From positions 62,001-126,000 of the forward strand of contig NZ_MAXC01000012.1 in NCBI RefSeq assembly GCF_001693485.1: 64,000 nucleotides of DNA, given 5' to 3'. Each line of letters starts with the position of its first letter. Positions within the stretch are counted from its first letter, which is position 1. Source of the stretch: Bradyrhizobium sp. LMTR 3. Its GTDB lineage: Bacteria > Pseudomonadota > Alphaproteobacteria > Rhizobiales > Xanthobacteraceae. The notes below the pieces were generated by a model that made no database searches, was not told the origin of the DNA, and saw only the letters and a program-made list of their open reading frames with translations. The translations under genes were made by a program, and so were the position numbers. Positions 43,946-54,400 of this stretch are shown here, one piece after another.

Positions 43946-46432
43946 CTAATACAGCCCGCCTGGGCGCATGACATTGGCATCAGGCGGGATTCCCGGCTGC
44001 ATCGGCATTCCTCCGTCGTCGACCACGCCGACGACGGCGTAATTGTCCGGCGGCGCAGTGCCCGGCTTGAACGCTTCCAGGATGGTGCGGCCGCCCTCGC
44101 CCGGATTGGGGCGCATCCCGCTCTTGGCGTCGACGCGCACCAGCCTGATGCCGGGCGGCACTTTGAACGGGGTCGCCGGCTTGTCCGCGAGCGCGAGCTT
44201 CATGAAATCTTTGACGATCGGCGCGGCGGTATGGCCGCCTTGCGCGGCTCTGCCCAGACTGCGGGGCTTGTCATAGCCAAGATAGAGACCGACGACGAGA
44301 TCGGGCGAAAAGCCGATGAACCAGACGTCTTTTCCGTCAGAGGTGGTGCCGGTTTTACCGGCGATCGGCTTGCCCACCTGCCGCAGCACCGATGCTGTGC
44401 CGCCCTGCACCACCCCTTCCATCATCGAGGTGATCTGGTAGGCCGTCATCGGATCGAGCACCAACTCGCGGCGATCCACCAATTGCGGCTCGGGTTGGTT
44501 TTTCCAGCCGCCGGGCGCATCGCAGCCGCGGCACTCGCGCGCGTCATGCTTGAAGATGGTGCGGCCATAACGGTCCTGGATGCGGTCAATCAAGGTCGGC
44601 TTCACGCGACGGCCGCCATTGGCGAGCATCGAATAGGCCGTGACCATCCGCATCACTGTGGTTTCACCGGCGCCGAGCGAATAGGAAAGGTAGCTCGGCA
44701 ACTCATCATAGACGCCGAAGCGTTTGGCATATTCACCGATCAAGGGCATGCCGACGTCCTGTGCCAGCCGCACCGTCACGGTGTTAACCGACCATTTGAG
44801 GGCTTCACGGAGGGTAATGGGACCCCGGTAGCTGCCAACCGAAAAATTCTCGGGACGCCAGACGCCGACCCCCGGCCCCTGATCGATCTCGATCGGCCCG
44901 TCGACCATGATGGTCGATGGCGTATACCCATTGTCCATCGCCGCCGAATAGACCAGCGGCTTGAACGTCGATCCCGGCTGCCGATAGGCCTGCGTCGCGC
45001 GATTGAACTGGCTTTGGTCGAACGAGAAGCCCCCCACCATCGCGAGCACGCGCCCGGTCCACGGATCCATCGCGACCATGGCGCCGGACACTTCAGGCAA
45101 TTGCCGCAGGCGATACTGGCCTTCGACTGGCTTGCCCTCCTTGTCGAACAGCGGATCGGCATAGATCACGTCGCCCGGCGACAAAATTTGCGAGACCGAG
45201 GCTTGCGTCTTGCTGCGCGCCGAACTGGAGGCCGCTCTCGCCCATCTGATGCCGTCCAGCGTGACGAGGCCGGTTTGCCGGTCCTTGGAGATGGCGCCGC
45301 CCAGTTCGCGGCCGGGCTGGAAACCGATCCGCGCCGACTGATCGGACGTCTCCAGCACCACGGCCATCCGCCAGGGCGAGATGTCAGAGAGCGATTTGAC
45401 GTCGGCGAGCTTCACGCCCCAGTCGCCGGAAATGTCGAGCTTGCTCACAGGTCCGCGCCAACCCTGGGCCTCGTCGAAATTCACGAGACCGGCGGCCATC
45501 GCTTTGCGCGCCATCACCTGCAGCTTCGGATCGAGCGTGGCGCGGACCGACAGGCCGCCTTCATAGAGTTTCTTTTCGCCGTAGCGCTCGAAGATGTCGC
45601 GCCGGACTTCCTCGGCAAAATATTCGCCGGCAAAAGTATGCGCGGCGTTGGACCGGCTGGCCACGACCAGCGGTTCCTTGCGGGCCTTGTCGGCGTCGGC
45701 TTGCTTGATCCAGCCGTTTTCCAAGAGGCGATCGATCACGTAATTGCGCCGCTCGATCGACCGGTCGCGGTTGCGCACCGGGTGCAACGTGCCCGGTGCC
45801 TTCGGAAGCGCTGCAAGATACGCCGCTTCCGCCACCGTCAGCTCGTTCACCGATTTGTCGAAGTAGACCAGCGACGCCGCCGCGATGCCGTAGGCGCCGA
45901 GGCCGAGATAGATTTCGTTGAGATAGAGCTCGAGGATGCGATCCTTCGAATACGCCCGCTCGATGCGCATCGCCAGCAAGGCTTCCTTGATCTTGCGGGT
46001 GAAGGAGACCTCGTTGGTCAGGAGGAAGTTCTTCGCGACCTGCTGGGTGATCGTCGACGCACCCTGCGGACGCTTGTTGGAGCCGAAATTCTGCACATAC
46101 GCCACGGCCGCGCGCGCCATGCCGGTGAAGTCCATGCCGCCATGCTCGTAAAAATTCTTGTCCTCGGCCGCAAGGAAGGCGTTGGTGACGAGTTTAGGCA
46201 TCGCCTGGATCGGCAAATAGAGACGCCGTTCCTTGGCGTATTCGCCGAGCAGCGCGCCGTCCGATGCATGGATGCGCGTCATCACCGGCGGCTCGTAATC
46301 CTGAAGCTGCGAATAGTCGGGCAAGTCCCTGGAGAAATGCCAGATTGCACCTGCAACGCCTGCGACACCGACCAGAAACACCACGGTGCCGGCGGTAAAC
46401 AGAAAACCCACAAACCGCACCAGCAAACGCAT
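43946..46432 (-). CDS. mrcA: Penicillin-binding protein 1A, bifunctional (downstream paralog)
   Basis: About 828 residues from MRLLVRFVGFLFTAGTVVFL, a signal anchor. The GT51 glycosyltransferase has EDKNFYEHGGMD (about 87), GASTITQQVAKN and KIKEALLAMRIER. The transpeptidase has PGSTFKP (about 486), SVN (about 547) and KTGTTSDGKD (about 692). It polymerises and cross-links peptidoglycan at the inner membrane. It is nearly identical to the next gene upstream. The chosen ATG is supported by a conserved leader (GGAATGGAATTTCGGTA) shared with the other copy. Confidence 0.94.
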   Translation of the reverse strand: MRLLVRFVGFLFTAGTVVFLVGVAGVAGAIWHFSRDLPDYSQLQDYEPPVMTRIHASDGALLGEYAKERRLYLPIQAMPKLVTNAFLAAEDKNFYEHGGMDFTGMARAAVAYVQNFGSNKRPQGASTITQQVAKNFLLTNEVSFTRKIKEALLAMRIERAYSKDRILELYLNEIYLGLGAYGIAAASLVYFDKSVNELTVAEAAYLAALPKAPGTLHPVRNRDRSIERRNYVIDRLLENGWIKQADADKARKEPLVVASRSNAAHTFAGEYFAEEVRRDIFERYGEKKLYEGGLSVRATLDPKLQVMARKAMAAGLVNFDEAQGWRGPVSKLDISGDWGVKLADVKSLSDISPWRMAVVLETSDQSARIGFQPGRELGGAISKDRQTGLVTLDGIRWARAASSSARSKTQASVSQILSPGDVIYADPLFDKEGKPVEGQYRLRQLPEVSGAMVAMDPWTGRVLAMVGGFSFDQSQFNRATQAYRQPGSTFKPLVYSAAMDNGYTPSTIMVDGPIEIDQGPGVGVWRPENFSVGSYRGPITLREALKWSVNTVTVRLAQDVGMPLIGEYAKRFGVYDELPSYLSYSLGAGETTVMRMVTAYSMLANGGRRVKPTLIDRIQDRYGRTIFKHDARECRGCDAPGGWKNQPEPQLVDRRELVLDPMTAYQITSMMEGVVQGGTASVLRQVGKPIAGKTGTTSDGKDVWFIGFSPDLVVGLYLGYDKPRSLGRAAQGGHTAAPIVKDFMKLALADKPATPFKVPPGIRLVRVDAKSGMRPNPGEGGRTILEAFKPGTAPPDNYAVVGVVDDGGMPMQPGIPPDANVMRPGGLY

Positions 46433-46635
46433 TACCGAAATTCCATTCCAACCCTTGCGCCGCAACAGCAGCGTTTGCCCTCGTGCGAAGGCTTTGCGCT
46501 ACCCTCGGACGCCTATCTCGACCTCGGGCATCTCGCTCTGCCGCGATACCAACCATCGGGACCTGCCCGGGTCCAGACGCGTGTATCACGCAATGTCCAA
46601 GGATACATCTTGAGATTGCCGACGATTCGCCCGGA

Positions 46636-49143
46636 TCAATAAAGTCCGCCGGTCCCGGGCCGCATGATGTTGCCCGCATTATCAGGCTGGTAGCCTTGCG
46701 GGTATCCCTGCGGCACCCGGCCGTCCATGTCGGCAACGCCGATAACCGAGTAATTGTCCGGCGGCGCGGTGCCCGGCTTGAACGCTTCGAGGATGGTGCG
46801 GCCGCCCTCGCCCGGACCGACGCGCATGCCGCTCTTGGCGTCGACCCGAACCAGCTTGATGCCCGCGGGCACCTTGAACGGGACCGCCGGCTTGTCGGCG
46901 AGCGCTAGCTTGAGGAAATCCTTGGCGATCGGCGCGGCGAGATGACCACCGGTCATGCCGCGGCCGAGATTGCGCGGCTTGTCGAAGCCGACATAGATGC
47001 CGACCACGAGGTCCGGCGAAAAGCCGATGAACCACGCGTCTTTTTCATCGTTGGTGGTGCCGGTCTTACCGGCAATGGGCTTGCCGACTTCCTTGACCAC
47101 CGTCGCGGTACCGGCCTGCACCACATATTCCATCATCGAGGTGATCTGGTAGGCCGTCATAGGATCCAGCACCTGCTCGCGGCGATCCACCAGTTGCGGC
47201 TCGGCCTGGTTCTTCCAGCCGCTGGGCGCGTCGCAGCCGCGGCATTCGCGGGCGTCATGCTTGAAGATGGTGCGGCCGTAGCGGTCCTGGATACGGTCGA
47301 TCAGGGTCGGCTTCACACGGCGGCCGCCATTGGCGAACATGGAATAGGCCGTGACCATGCGCATGACCGTGGTTTCACCCGCGCCGAGCGCATAGGACAG
47401 GTAATTCGGCAATTCGTCATAGACGCCGAAACGCCGCGAATATTCGCCGATCAAGGGCATGCCGATGTCCTGCGCGAGCCGCACCGTCACCGTATTCAGC
47501 GATTGCCGGAGCGCGTTGCGCAGCGTCGTCGGACCGCCGTATTTGCCGGACGAATAGTTCTCCGGACGCCACACTCCGGCGCCCTGCCCCTGGTCGATTT
47601 CAATGGGCGCGTCGACCACGACGGTCGACGGCGTATAGCCGTTGTCCATTGCCGCCGAGTAGACCAGCGGCTTGAACGACGAACCCGGCTGTCGATAGGC
47701 TTGCGTCGCGCGGTTGAACTGGCTCTGGTCGAACGAGAAGCCGCCCACCATCGCCAGCACGCGGCCGGTCCACGGATCCATGGCGACCAACGCGCCGGAC
47801 ACTTCCGGCAACTGGCGCAGCCGGTATTGGCCCTCGACCGGCTTGCCCTCCTTATCGAACAGCGGGTCGGCATAGATCACGTCGCCCGGCGACAGCACCT
47901 GCGCTACCGAACTCGGCGTCCTGCCCTTGCTAGGTCCCGAGGCCGCCTTGGCCCAGCGCACGCCATCGAGCGTAATGATGCCGGTCTGCCGCTGCTTGCT
48001 GACGGCGCCACCGAGTTCGCGGCCCGGTTGGAAACCGATCCGCGCCGACTGGTCGGATGTCTCCAGCACCACGGCCATACGCCAGGGCGAGATATCAGAG
48101 AGCGATTTGACGTCGGCGAGTTTCACGCCCCAGTCGCCGGAAATGTCGAGTTTGGAGGGCGCGCCGCGCCAGCCGCTGGCTTCGTCATATCTGACGAGAC
48201 CGGCGACCATGGTCTTGCGCGCCATCACCTGCATCTTGGGATCGAGCGTGGCGCGAACCGAGAGGCCGCCTTCATAGAGTTTCTTTTCGCCGTAACGCTC
48301 GAAGATGTCGCGCCGGACTTCCTCGGCGAAATATTCGCCGGCGAAGATATGCGCGCCGTTGCCGCGGCTGGTGACGTTGAGCTGTTCCTTGCGGGACTTT
48401 TCGGCGTCGGCCTGTTTGATCCAGCCGTTTTCCACGAGGCGATCGATCACGTAATTGCGCCGCTCCACCGCGCGATCGCGGTTACGCACCGGGTGCAGCG
48501 CCGCGGGCGCCTTCGGCAGCGCCGCCAGATAGGAGGCTTCCGCGACGGTGAGCTCGTTCACCGATTTGTCGAAATAGACCAGCGACGCCGCCGCGATGCC
48601 GTAGGCGCCGAGACCGAGATAGATCTCATTGAGATAGAGCTCGAGGATACGGTCCTTGGAGTAGGCCCGCTCGATGCGCATCGCCAGCAAGGCTTCCTTG
48701 ATCTTGCGGGTGAAGGAGACCTCGTTGGTCAGGAGGAAGTTTTTTGCGACCTGCTGGGTGATCGTCGACGCACCCTGCGGACGCTTGTTGGAGCCGAAAT
48801 TCTGCGCATAGAGCACGGCCGCGCGCGCCATGCCAGTGAAGTCGATGCCGCCATGCTCGTAAAAATTCTTGTCCTCGGCCGCGAGGAACGCGTTGATGAC
48901 GAGTTTTGGCACCGCCTGAATCGGCAGATAGAGCCGGCGCTCCTTGGAATATTCGCCGAGCAGCGCACCGTCAGACGCATGCACGCGCGTCATCACTGGC
49001 GGCTCGTAATCCTGAAGCTGCGAATAGTCGGGCAGGTCCTTGGAGAAATGCCAGATCGCGCCCGCGACGCCAGCCACGCCGACCAGGAACACCACGGTGC
49101 CGGCCGCAAACAGGAAACCCAAAAACCGGACCAGCAAGCGCAT
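46636..49143 (-). CDS. mrcA: Penicillin-binding protein 1A, bifunctional (upstream paralog)
   Basis: 835 residues from MRLLVRFLGFLFAAGTVVFL. It has the same domain order as its neighbour: GT51 (EDKNFYEHGGID, GASTITQQVAKN) and transpeptidase (PGSSFKP, SLN in LRQSLNTVTVRL, KTGTTNDEKD). Differences cluster in the transpeptidase (SSFK and SLN versus STFK and SVN) and at the C-terminus (NIMRPGTGGLY versus NVMRPGGLY). Both copies keep every catalytic residue, so neither looks degenerate. It is first in the PBP1A-PBP1A-prfB run. Confidence 0.94.
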   Translation of the reverse strand: MRLLVRFLGFLFAAGTVVFLVGVAGVAGAIWHFSKDLPDYSQLQDYEPPVMTRVHASDGALLGEYSKERRLYLPIQAVPKLVINAFLAAEDKNFYEHGGIDFTGMARAAVLYAQNFGSNKRPQGASTITQQVAKNFLLTNEVSFTRKIKEALLAMRIERAYSKDRILELYLNEIYLGLGAYGIAAASLVYFDKSVNELTVAEASYLAALPKAPAALHPVRNRDRAVERRNYVIDRLVENGWIKQADAEKSRKEQLNVTSRGNGAHIFAGEYFAEEVRRDIFERYGEKKLYEGGLSVRATLDPKMQVMARKTMVAGLVRYDEASGWRGAPSKLDISGDWGVKLADVKSLSDISPWRMAVVLETSDQSARIGFQPGRELGGAVSKQRQTGIITLDGVRWAKAASGPSKGRTPSSVAQVLSPGDVIYADPLFDKEGKPVEGQYRLRQLPEVSGALVAMDPWTGRVLAMVGGFSFDQSQFNRATQAYRQPGSSFKPLVYSAAMDNGYTPSTVVVDAPIEIDQGQGAGVWRPENYSSGKYGGPTTLRNALRQSLNTVTVRLAQDIGMPLIGEYSRRFGVYDELPNYLSYALGAGETTVMRMVTAYSMFANGGRRVKPTLIDRIQDRYGRTIFKHDARECRGCDAPSGWKNQAEPQLVDRREQVLDPMTAYQITSMMEYVVQAGTATVVKEVGKPIAGKTGTTNDEKDAWFIGFSPDLVVGIYVGFDKPRNLGRGMTGGHLAAPIAKDFLKLALADKPAVPFKVPAGIKLVRVDAKSGMRVGPGEGGRTILEAFKPGTAPPDNYSVIGVADMDGRVPQGYPQGYQPDNAGNIMRPGTGGLY

Positions 49144-49384
49144 TATCGAAGTTCCGTTCCAACCCTGTGCGCCGTCATCTGCGGCGCCTATCCAGACACG
49201 GCAATCCCGCCGGACGGGTTGCCGCTACGCGGTCGAACAATAAAAAGGTCCGGCGGACAATATTGACCGATTCCAAAGACCAGCAGTCTGTTTTCTATAC
49301 CGTTGCCGCTGTGGCCAAACTAGGGCTTGGTCCATCGGACGGCCCCCTTTTCAATCCACCCTTACGCCATGCGTACCGGGCTTT

Positions 49385-50713
49385 TCACTTGGCCGGTCCG
49401 GCAGTTGCCAGCCGTTTGGCCAGAAACGCATCAATTGCCTGCGCCATCGCGCCGACCGTCTTGTTCCGCCAGTTTTCCGACACCAGGAGCTCGAGGTCGC
49501 CCTTGTTCGAGACATAGCCGAGCTCGACCAGCACCGACGGCACGTCCGGGGCCTTCAGAACCCGGAAACCGGCCGATTTCAACGGATGCTTGTGCATCCG
49601 CACGGTATTCTTCATTTCACTCATCAGCGTCCGTGCAAACCGGTTTGAAAAGGTTTTGGTCTCCCGCTGTACCAAGTCGATCAGGATGTCGGCGACTTCG
49701 GTTGGCTCGTCGACGAGGCTTACCCCACCAATCGCGTCCGACTTGTTTTCGATATCGGCCAGCCGCTCGGCCTCGGAGTCGGTGGCCTTATCCGAAAGCG
49801 TGTAAATGGTGGCGCCATGGGCGTCGCCCTCGCCGCGCGGCAAAGCGTCGGCATGGATCGAGACCAACAGTGCCGCCGCCTCGTTGCGCGCGACCTTCAC
49901 GCGGTCGCCAAGTGGTATGAAAGTGTCGTCCGTCCGGGTCATGACGACGCGATACTTGCCCGATTTCTCGATCCGGTCGCGCAGCGCCAGGCCGAAGGTC
50001 AGCACCAAGTTCTTTTCCATGATATCGCCGCCGCCGGCCTGGGTACCGTTGTCGACACCGCCATGACCGGGATCGATCACGACCACCGGACGCTTGTCGG
50101 GCGTTTGCGGCGGCTGGGCGATTGACGAATCCGGTTGGGCGGTGGCGTTGGCCTCGGCGATTGCGGGCCGCAGTTCGGGACGGCTTTCCGGCGGCAGTGA
50201 CTGGACGAAGGCGGTGCGATCCATCTGTTCGAATTCGATCACCAGCCGCGGCGGTTGGCCGTTGGCCGCTTCCAGTATGTAGGATTTGGCGATCTTGGCC
50301 GGCCCCGTCAGGTCGAACACGATCCGTGATCCGCCCGGCATGACGAGACCATAACGGAACGCCTTGACCAGCCCCCGTCCTCCGGCGCCGATCCCGGCGG
50401 GAAGACTGAAGCTGATCTGGGGAAAATCGACGACCACGCGATAGGGGTCCGCCAGCGCGAAGGCGCGAAACTGCACCGGCTTGTCCAGATCGAGGATGAA
50501 ACGGGTCTGCCTGGCATCGCCGGCCAGCCGGGCATCAGACGCGATCGGGAAATTCGATACGGCCGCCGGGCCGGGAACGGCGGCGACAGAAGCCGGTGGT
50601 TGAGAAGCTCCTCCCTGGGCCGCGCACGAGCCAATCATCTGGGTGCACAGCAATGCTGCGGTGCACAATAGCCCACATCCCAGCAAAACAAGGTGATTTG
50701 CGCGGCTCGCCAA
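49385..50713 (-). CDS. amiC: N-acetylmuramoyl-L-alanine amidase with AMIN domain (AmiC-like)
   Basis: 442 residues from a TTG with GGAGG 10 bases upstream. A signal peptide (LLGCGLLCTAALLCTQMIG) leads to an AMIN domain (about 60-160) that binds the septal wall. The Amidase_3 catalytic domain (about 215-435) has all zinc ligands: VIDPGHGGVDNGT, EKNLVLTFG and VSIHADALPRGEG, with the catalytic Glu in VLVELGYVSN. It removes stem peptides from MurNAc during division. The first gene of the PBP1A-prfB stretch. Confidence 0.93.
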   Translation of the reverse strand: MASRANHLVLLGCGLLCTAALLCTQMIGSCAAQGGASQPPASVAAVPGPAAVSNFPIASDARLAGDARQTRFILDLDKPVQFRAFALADPYRVVVDFPQISFSLPAGIGAGGRGLVKAFRYGLVMPGGSRIVFDLTGPAKIAKSYILEAANGQPPRLVIEFEQMDRTAFVQSLPPESRPELRPAIAEANATAQPDSSIAQPPQTPDKRPVVVIDPGHGGVDNGTQAGGGDIMEKNLVLTFGLALRDRIEKSGKYRVVMTRTDDTFIPLGDRVKVARNEAAALLVSIHADALPRGEGDAHGATIYTLSDKATDSEAERLADIENKSDAIGGVSLVDEPTEVADILIDLVQRETKTFSNRFARTLMSEMKNTVRMHKHPLKSAGFRVLKAPDVPSVLVELGYVSNKGDLELLVSENWRNKTVGAMAQAIDAFLAKRLATAGPAK

Positions 50714-51437
50714 CGATTCGGTGCCTCCGGAGGAGCCTTCCCTTACCGCATTAGAACCGCAGGGTTAATCGAACCTTAACGTTTAACCACCGAAAAAACA
50801 GCATGTGTTGCCATGCAGCGACGCCGGGCGGCGGGTTCCCTTGAGCTTCCCTTGCACCCAGCCCCCGATCCACGTATGTACGAGGTGCTGACGGCTAATA
50901 CTCCCGGTTGTGTCGCGTTCAGCCTCCCGGTGCAGCGCCGGAACCTCCGAAGCCCGGAGGAACCTGCGTCTTTCCCGATCCCTCCACAGCCAGCGCCGCG
51001 CGCGGCTGACACGGAGAGGCGGTTTCGAGCCCGAGCGGCGTCCGGTCCCAGGTCCTTTTTCCAGGGGCGGTTTAAGACACGGCAAAACTGATTATCCGGA
51101 CCCTAACGGTCCGATATGCGATGGCCGGCGGGCGTCTAGGCGCCGAACCGGGCCTTCAGCGATAAATACGGCGGTATCCCTTTCCGCCAACATGTTCAGA
51201 CGGGCCGACGCTTGATGCGCCAGACTGTGTTGCCGACCAAGATCCACGGAACGATCGCGCCGACGCGAGGCGGAAGCTTCGCGCGTCGCATCGCGCTGGT
51301 GGCCCCCCGTTCGGCGCGGCGCCAAGAAGTGCGTTTTGGCCTTCCCCTCACCCCCGAATCAGGTGGACCGTCGCGTCACCGGGCCGCGCAATTTGCGCGC
51401 GCCATGCACCGCGCCCGCCCCCGTCAAGAGTTCCAAA
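50714..51437. other. Long intergenic region, probable rne 5' leader
   Basis: 724 bases with no supported gene; the one plus-strand frame here is Pro/Arg-rich and unlike coding sequence. A hairpin CGGACC-CTAAC-GGTCCG lies at 51097-51113, and another, CCTCCG/CGGAGG, near 50946-50962. RNase E genes commonly autoregulate through long structured leaders; whether this is all leader cannot be seen here. No terminator-like T run is present. Confidence 0.55.
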
Positions 51438-54400
51438 ATGCCCAACAAGATGTTGATCGACGCCACCCACCCGGAAGAGACCCGGGTCGTTGTGGTTCGC
51501 GGCAACCGCGTCGAAGAATTTGATTTCGAGACCGCCCAACGCAAGCAGCTCCGCGGCAATATCTATCTCGCCAAGGTCACGCGCGTAGAACCGTCGCTGC
51601 AGGCGGCATTCATCGAATATGGCGGTAACCGCCATGGCTTCCTGGCGTTCAGCGAAATTCACCCGGATTACTACCAGATCCCGGTCGCCGACCGTCAGGC
51701 GCTGATCGAGGCCGACGAGCGCGCCCATCGCGAGGCCGAGGAAGAGAGCGAGAGCCGCTCCAGCCATCGCCGCCGCTCGCGCCACCGCAATGCGCGCCGC
51801 CGCGGCCATGGCGACCGCGTCCAGAGCGACGTGGTCGAGGGTAGCAGCGAGGATCCCTCGCAGGCCGCCCAGCCCTATGAGCGCCAGGAAAATTTTCAAG
51901 ATCAAGATTTTCAAGAACATCTGCACGAGCCTGAGGCCGTGCAGGCCGGCGATGCGCCGGCACATGACGCCGAACATCACGCCGAAGCGGCTCCTCACGA
52001 TCGTGATGCGCACGACCGTGAGGCGCATGGTGACGAGCGGGCGCCTGACGCCGACCGCCCCGCACACTATGAGCCCGAACAGGCTCGCGCCGCGAGCGAA
52101 GCTCCGGTCGCGGAGGTGCAATCCGATGCGCCTGCCCCTGCTTCGGTCGAAGCTGCCGAGGTGCAGGCCGAGGACGGCCATGACGACCGTCATGACGAGG
52201 AGCGCGCGCAGGAAAACGCCGCCCATGCCGACGACGTGCCGCACGTCGAGCATGTCGGTGATTATACTCCCCCTCCCGATGAACCCGCCGCGGCTCTGGA
52301 AGCCGACGACGGCCATGACGATGAGGACGATGGCGAGGACGCCGAAGAGGACGTCGTCGAATCCGTCGGCGGCGACGACGTGCTGGAGGAAGTTCCGGAG
52401 CGCCCGTTCCGGCCACGCCGCCAGTACAAGATTCAGGAAGTCATCAAGCGCCGCCAGGTGATGCTGGTTCAGGTCGTCAAGGAAGAGCGCGGCAACAAGG
52501 GCGCGGCGTTGACGACCTACCTCTCGCTGGCCGGCCGCTATGCCGTCCTGATGCCCAACACCGCCCGCGGCGGCGGCATCAGCCGCAAGATCACCTCTGC
52601 CCAGGACCGTTCGCGGCTGAAGGAAGTGGTGCAGGACCTCGACGTGCCCGAGGGCATGGGGATCATCCTGCGCACCGCCGGCGCCTCGCGGACCAAGCCC
52701 GAGATCAAGCGCGACTTCGAATATCTGATCCGGATGTGGGAGACCGTGCGCGACATGACGCTGAAGTCGCAGGCCCCTACCCTCGTCTACGAGGAAGGCT
52801 CGCTGATCAAGCGCTCCCTGCGCGACCTCTACAACAAGGAAATCGACGAGATCCAGGTCGCCGGCGAGTCCGGATACCAGGAAGCGCGCGACTTCATGAA
52901 GATGCTGATGCCCTCGAACGTGCGGGCGGTGAAGCAGTATCGCGATGGCCAGCCGCTGTTCTCACGGATGGGTGTCGAGAGCCAATTGGACGCGATGTTC
53001 TCGCCGACCGTGCAGCTACGCTCCGGCGGCTACATCGTCATCAACCAGACCGAGGCGCTGGTTTCGATCGACGTCAACTCCGGCCGCTCGACCCGCGAAC
53101 ATCACATCGAGGACACCGCGCTCAAGACCAATCTCGAGGCGGCCGAGGAAGTCGCCCGGCAGTTGCGTCTGCGCGATCTCGCCGGCCTGATCGTCATCGA
53201 CTTCATCGACATGGACGAGAAGCGCAACAACCGCGCGGTCGAGCGCAAGCTCTCCGACTGCCTGCGGCAGGATCGCGCGCGCATCCAGGTCGGACGCATC
53301 TCGCATTTCGGTCTTCTGGAAATGTCGCGCCAGCGCATCCGTGCCAGCGTGCTGGAAAGCTCGACCGAGCCCTGCCCGCAATGCGGCGGCAGCGGCCATG
53401 TGCGCTCGGTCTCCTCGGTCGCGCTGCAATTGCTGCGCGGCATCGAGGAAATCCTGATGAAGGGCGCGACCCACAATCTGGTGGTGCGCACCCGCACCGA
53501 CGTGGCACTCTATGTGCTCAACCACAAGCGCGGCCACCTGCGCGATCTCGAAAACGCCTTCAAGGTCACGCTCGCCGTCGTAGCCGACGCCACCGTGAGC
53601 GGCCAGCAATCATACGTCATCGACCGCGGCGAGCAGGTCCACACGCTGGAAGCCGCCAAGGCGTTGCTGGCAGCGCAGGCTGCCGCCTTCCCGCCGCAGG
53701 TCGAGGAAGCCTATGATGACGACGAGGCGTTCGACATCGAGACCGAATCCGAGATCGAAACCGAGGAGACCGAGGGGCTGACCGACGATGGCGCCGAGGC
53801 AGCGGTGGCCGAAGGCGAAGGAGACGGTCACCGCCGCAAGCGGCGCCGGCGCCGGCGCGGCCGTGGCGAGCCGCGTGAAGGTGGTGCCCCGCGCGAGGAC
53901 GGTGACGCGATGCGCGTCGCAAGCGAGACCATCGAAGGCGCGATCGCCGAGGATGGCGAAGCCGACGAGGACGAAGGCGACGAACAGGCCGGCACGGTCC
54001 GTGGCGATCAACTTGCCAGTGGCGAGCGGCGCCCGCGCCGCCGCGGCCGTCGCGGCGGACGCCGCCGGCGCGGTACCGGACTGGAAGACGGTCTTGCCGG
54101 GTCGATCGCAGACGAACTCGGGCCGCCCCCAGCTCCGGAGGCGACCAGCGCGGTTGCCGATTTCGACGGCGGCGCGTCCGAGTCCGCGCCGTCACTGGTG
54201 CAGGACGACGCTCAGCCCGAACCGGTCTCACCGCCGGCGGAGATGCAGCCTGCTGCCGATGCCCAGCCTGAGCCGGTTGCGAGTGCGCCGGCACCAACCG
54301 CTGAGGAAACCGGGCAAGAGGCCGAGCGCGCCGCGGCGCGGCGGCGCTCGACCGTGCGCGAGAAAGTCAGCTTCTTAACCAGCGCTCCGACTGAGCCGGC

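Noticed and set aside
43928..49266. Very long plus-strand open frames (904 and 774 codons) across the PBP1A genes
   Set aside because: They are antisense shadows of two clear PBP1A genes in GC-rich codon usage; their products are Arg/His/Gly-rich and without domains.
50813..51091. 92-codon plus-strand frame in the rne leader
   Set aside because: Pro/Arg-rich product, no ribosome-binding site and no domain; treated as non-coding leader.
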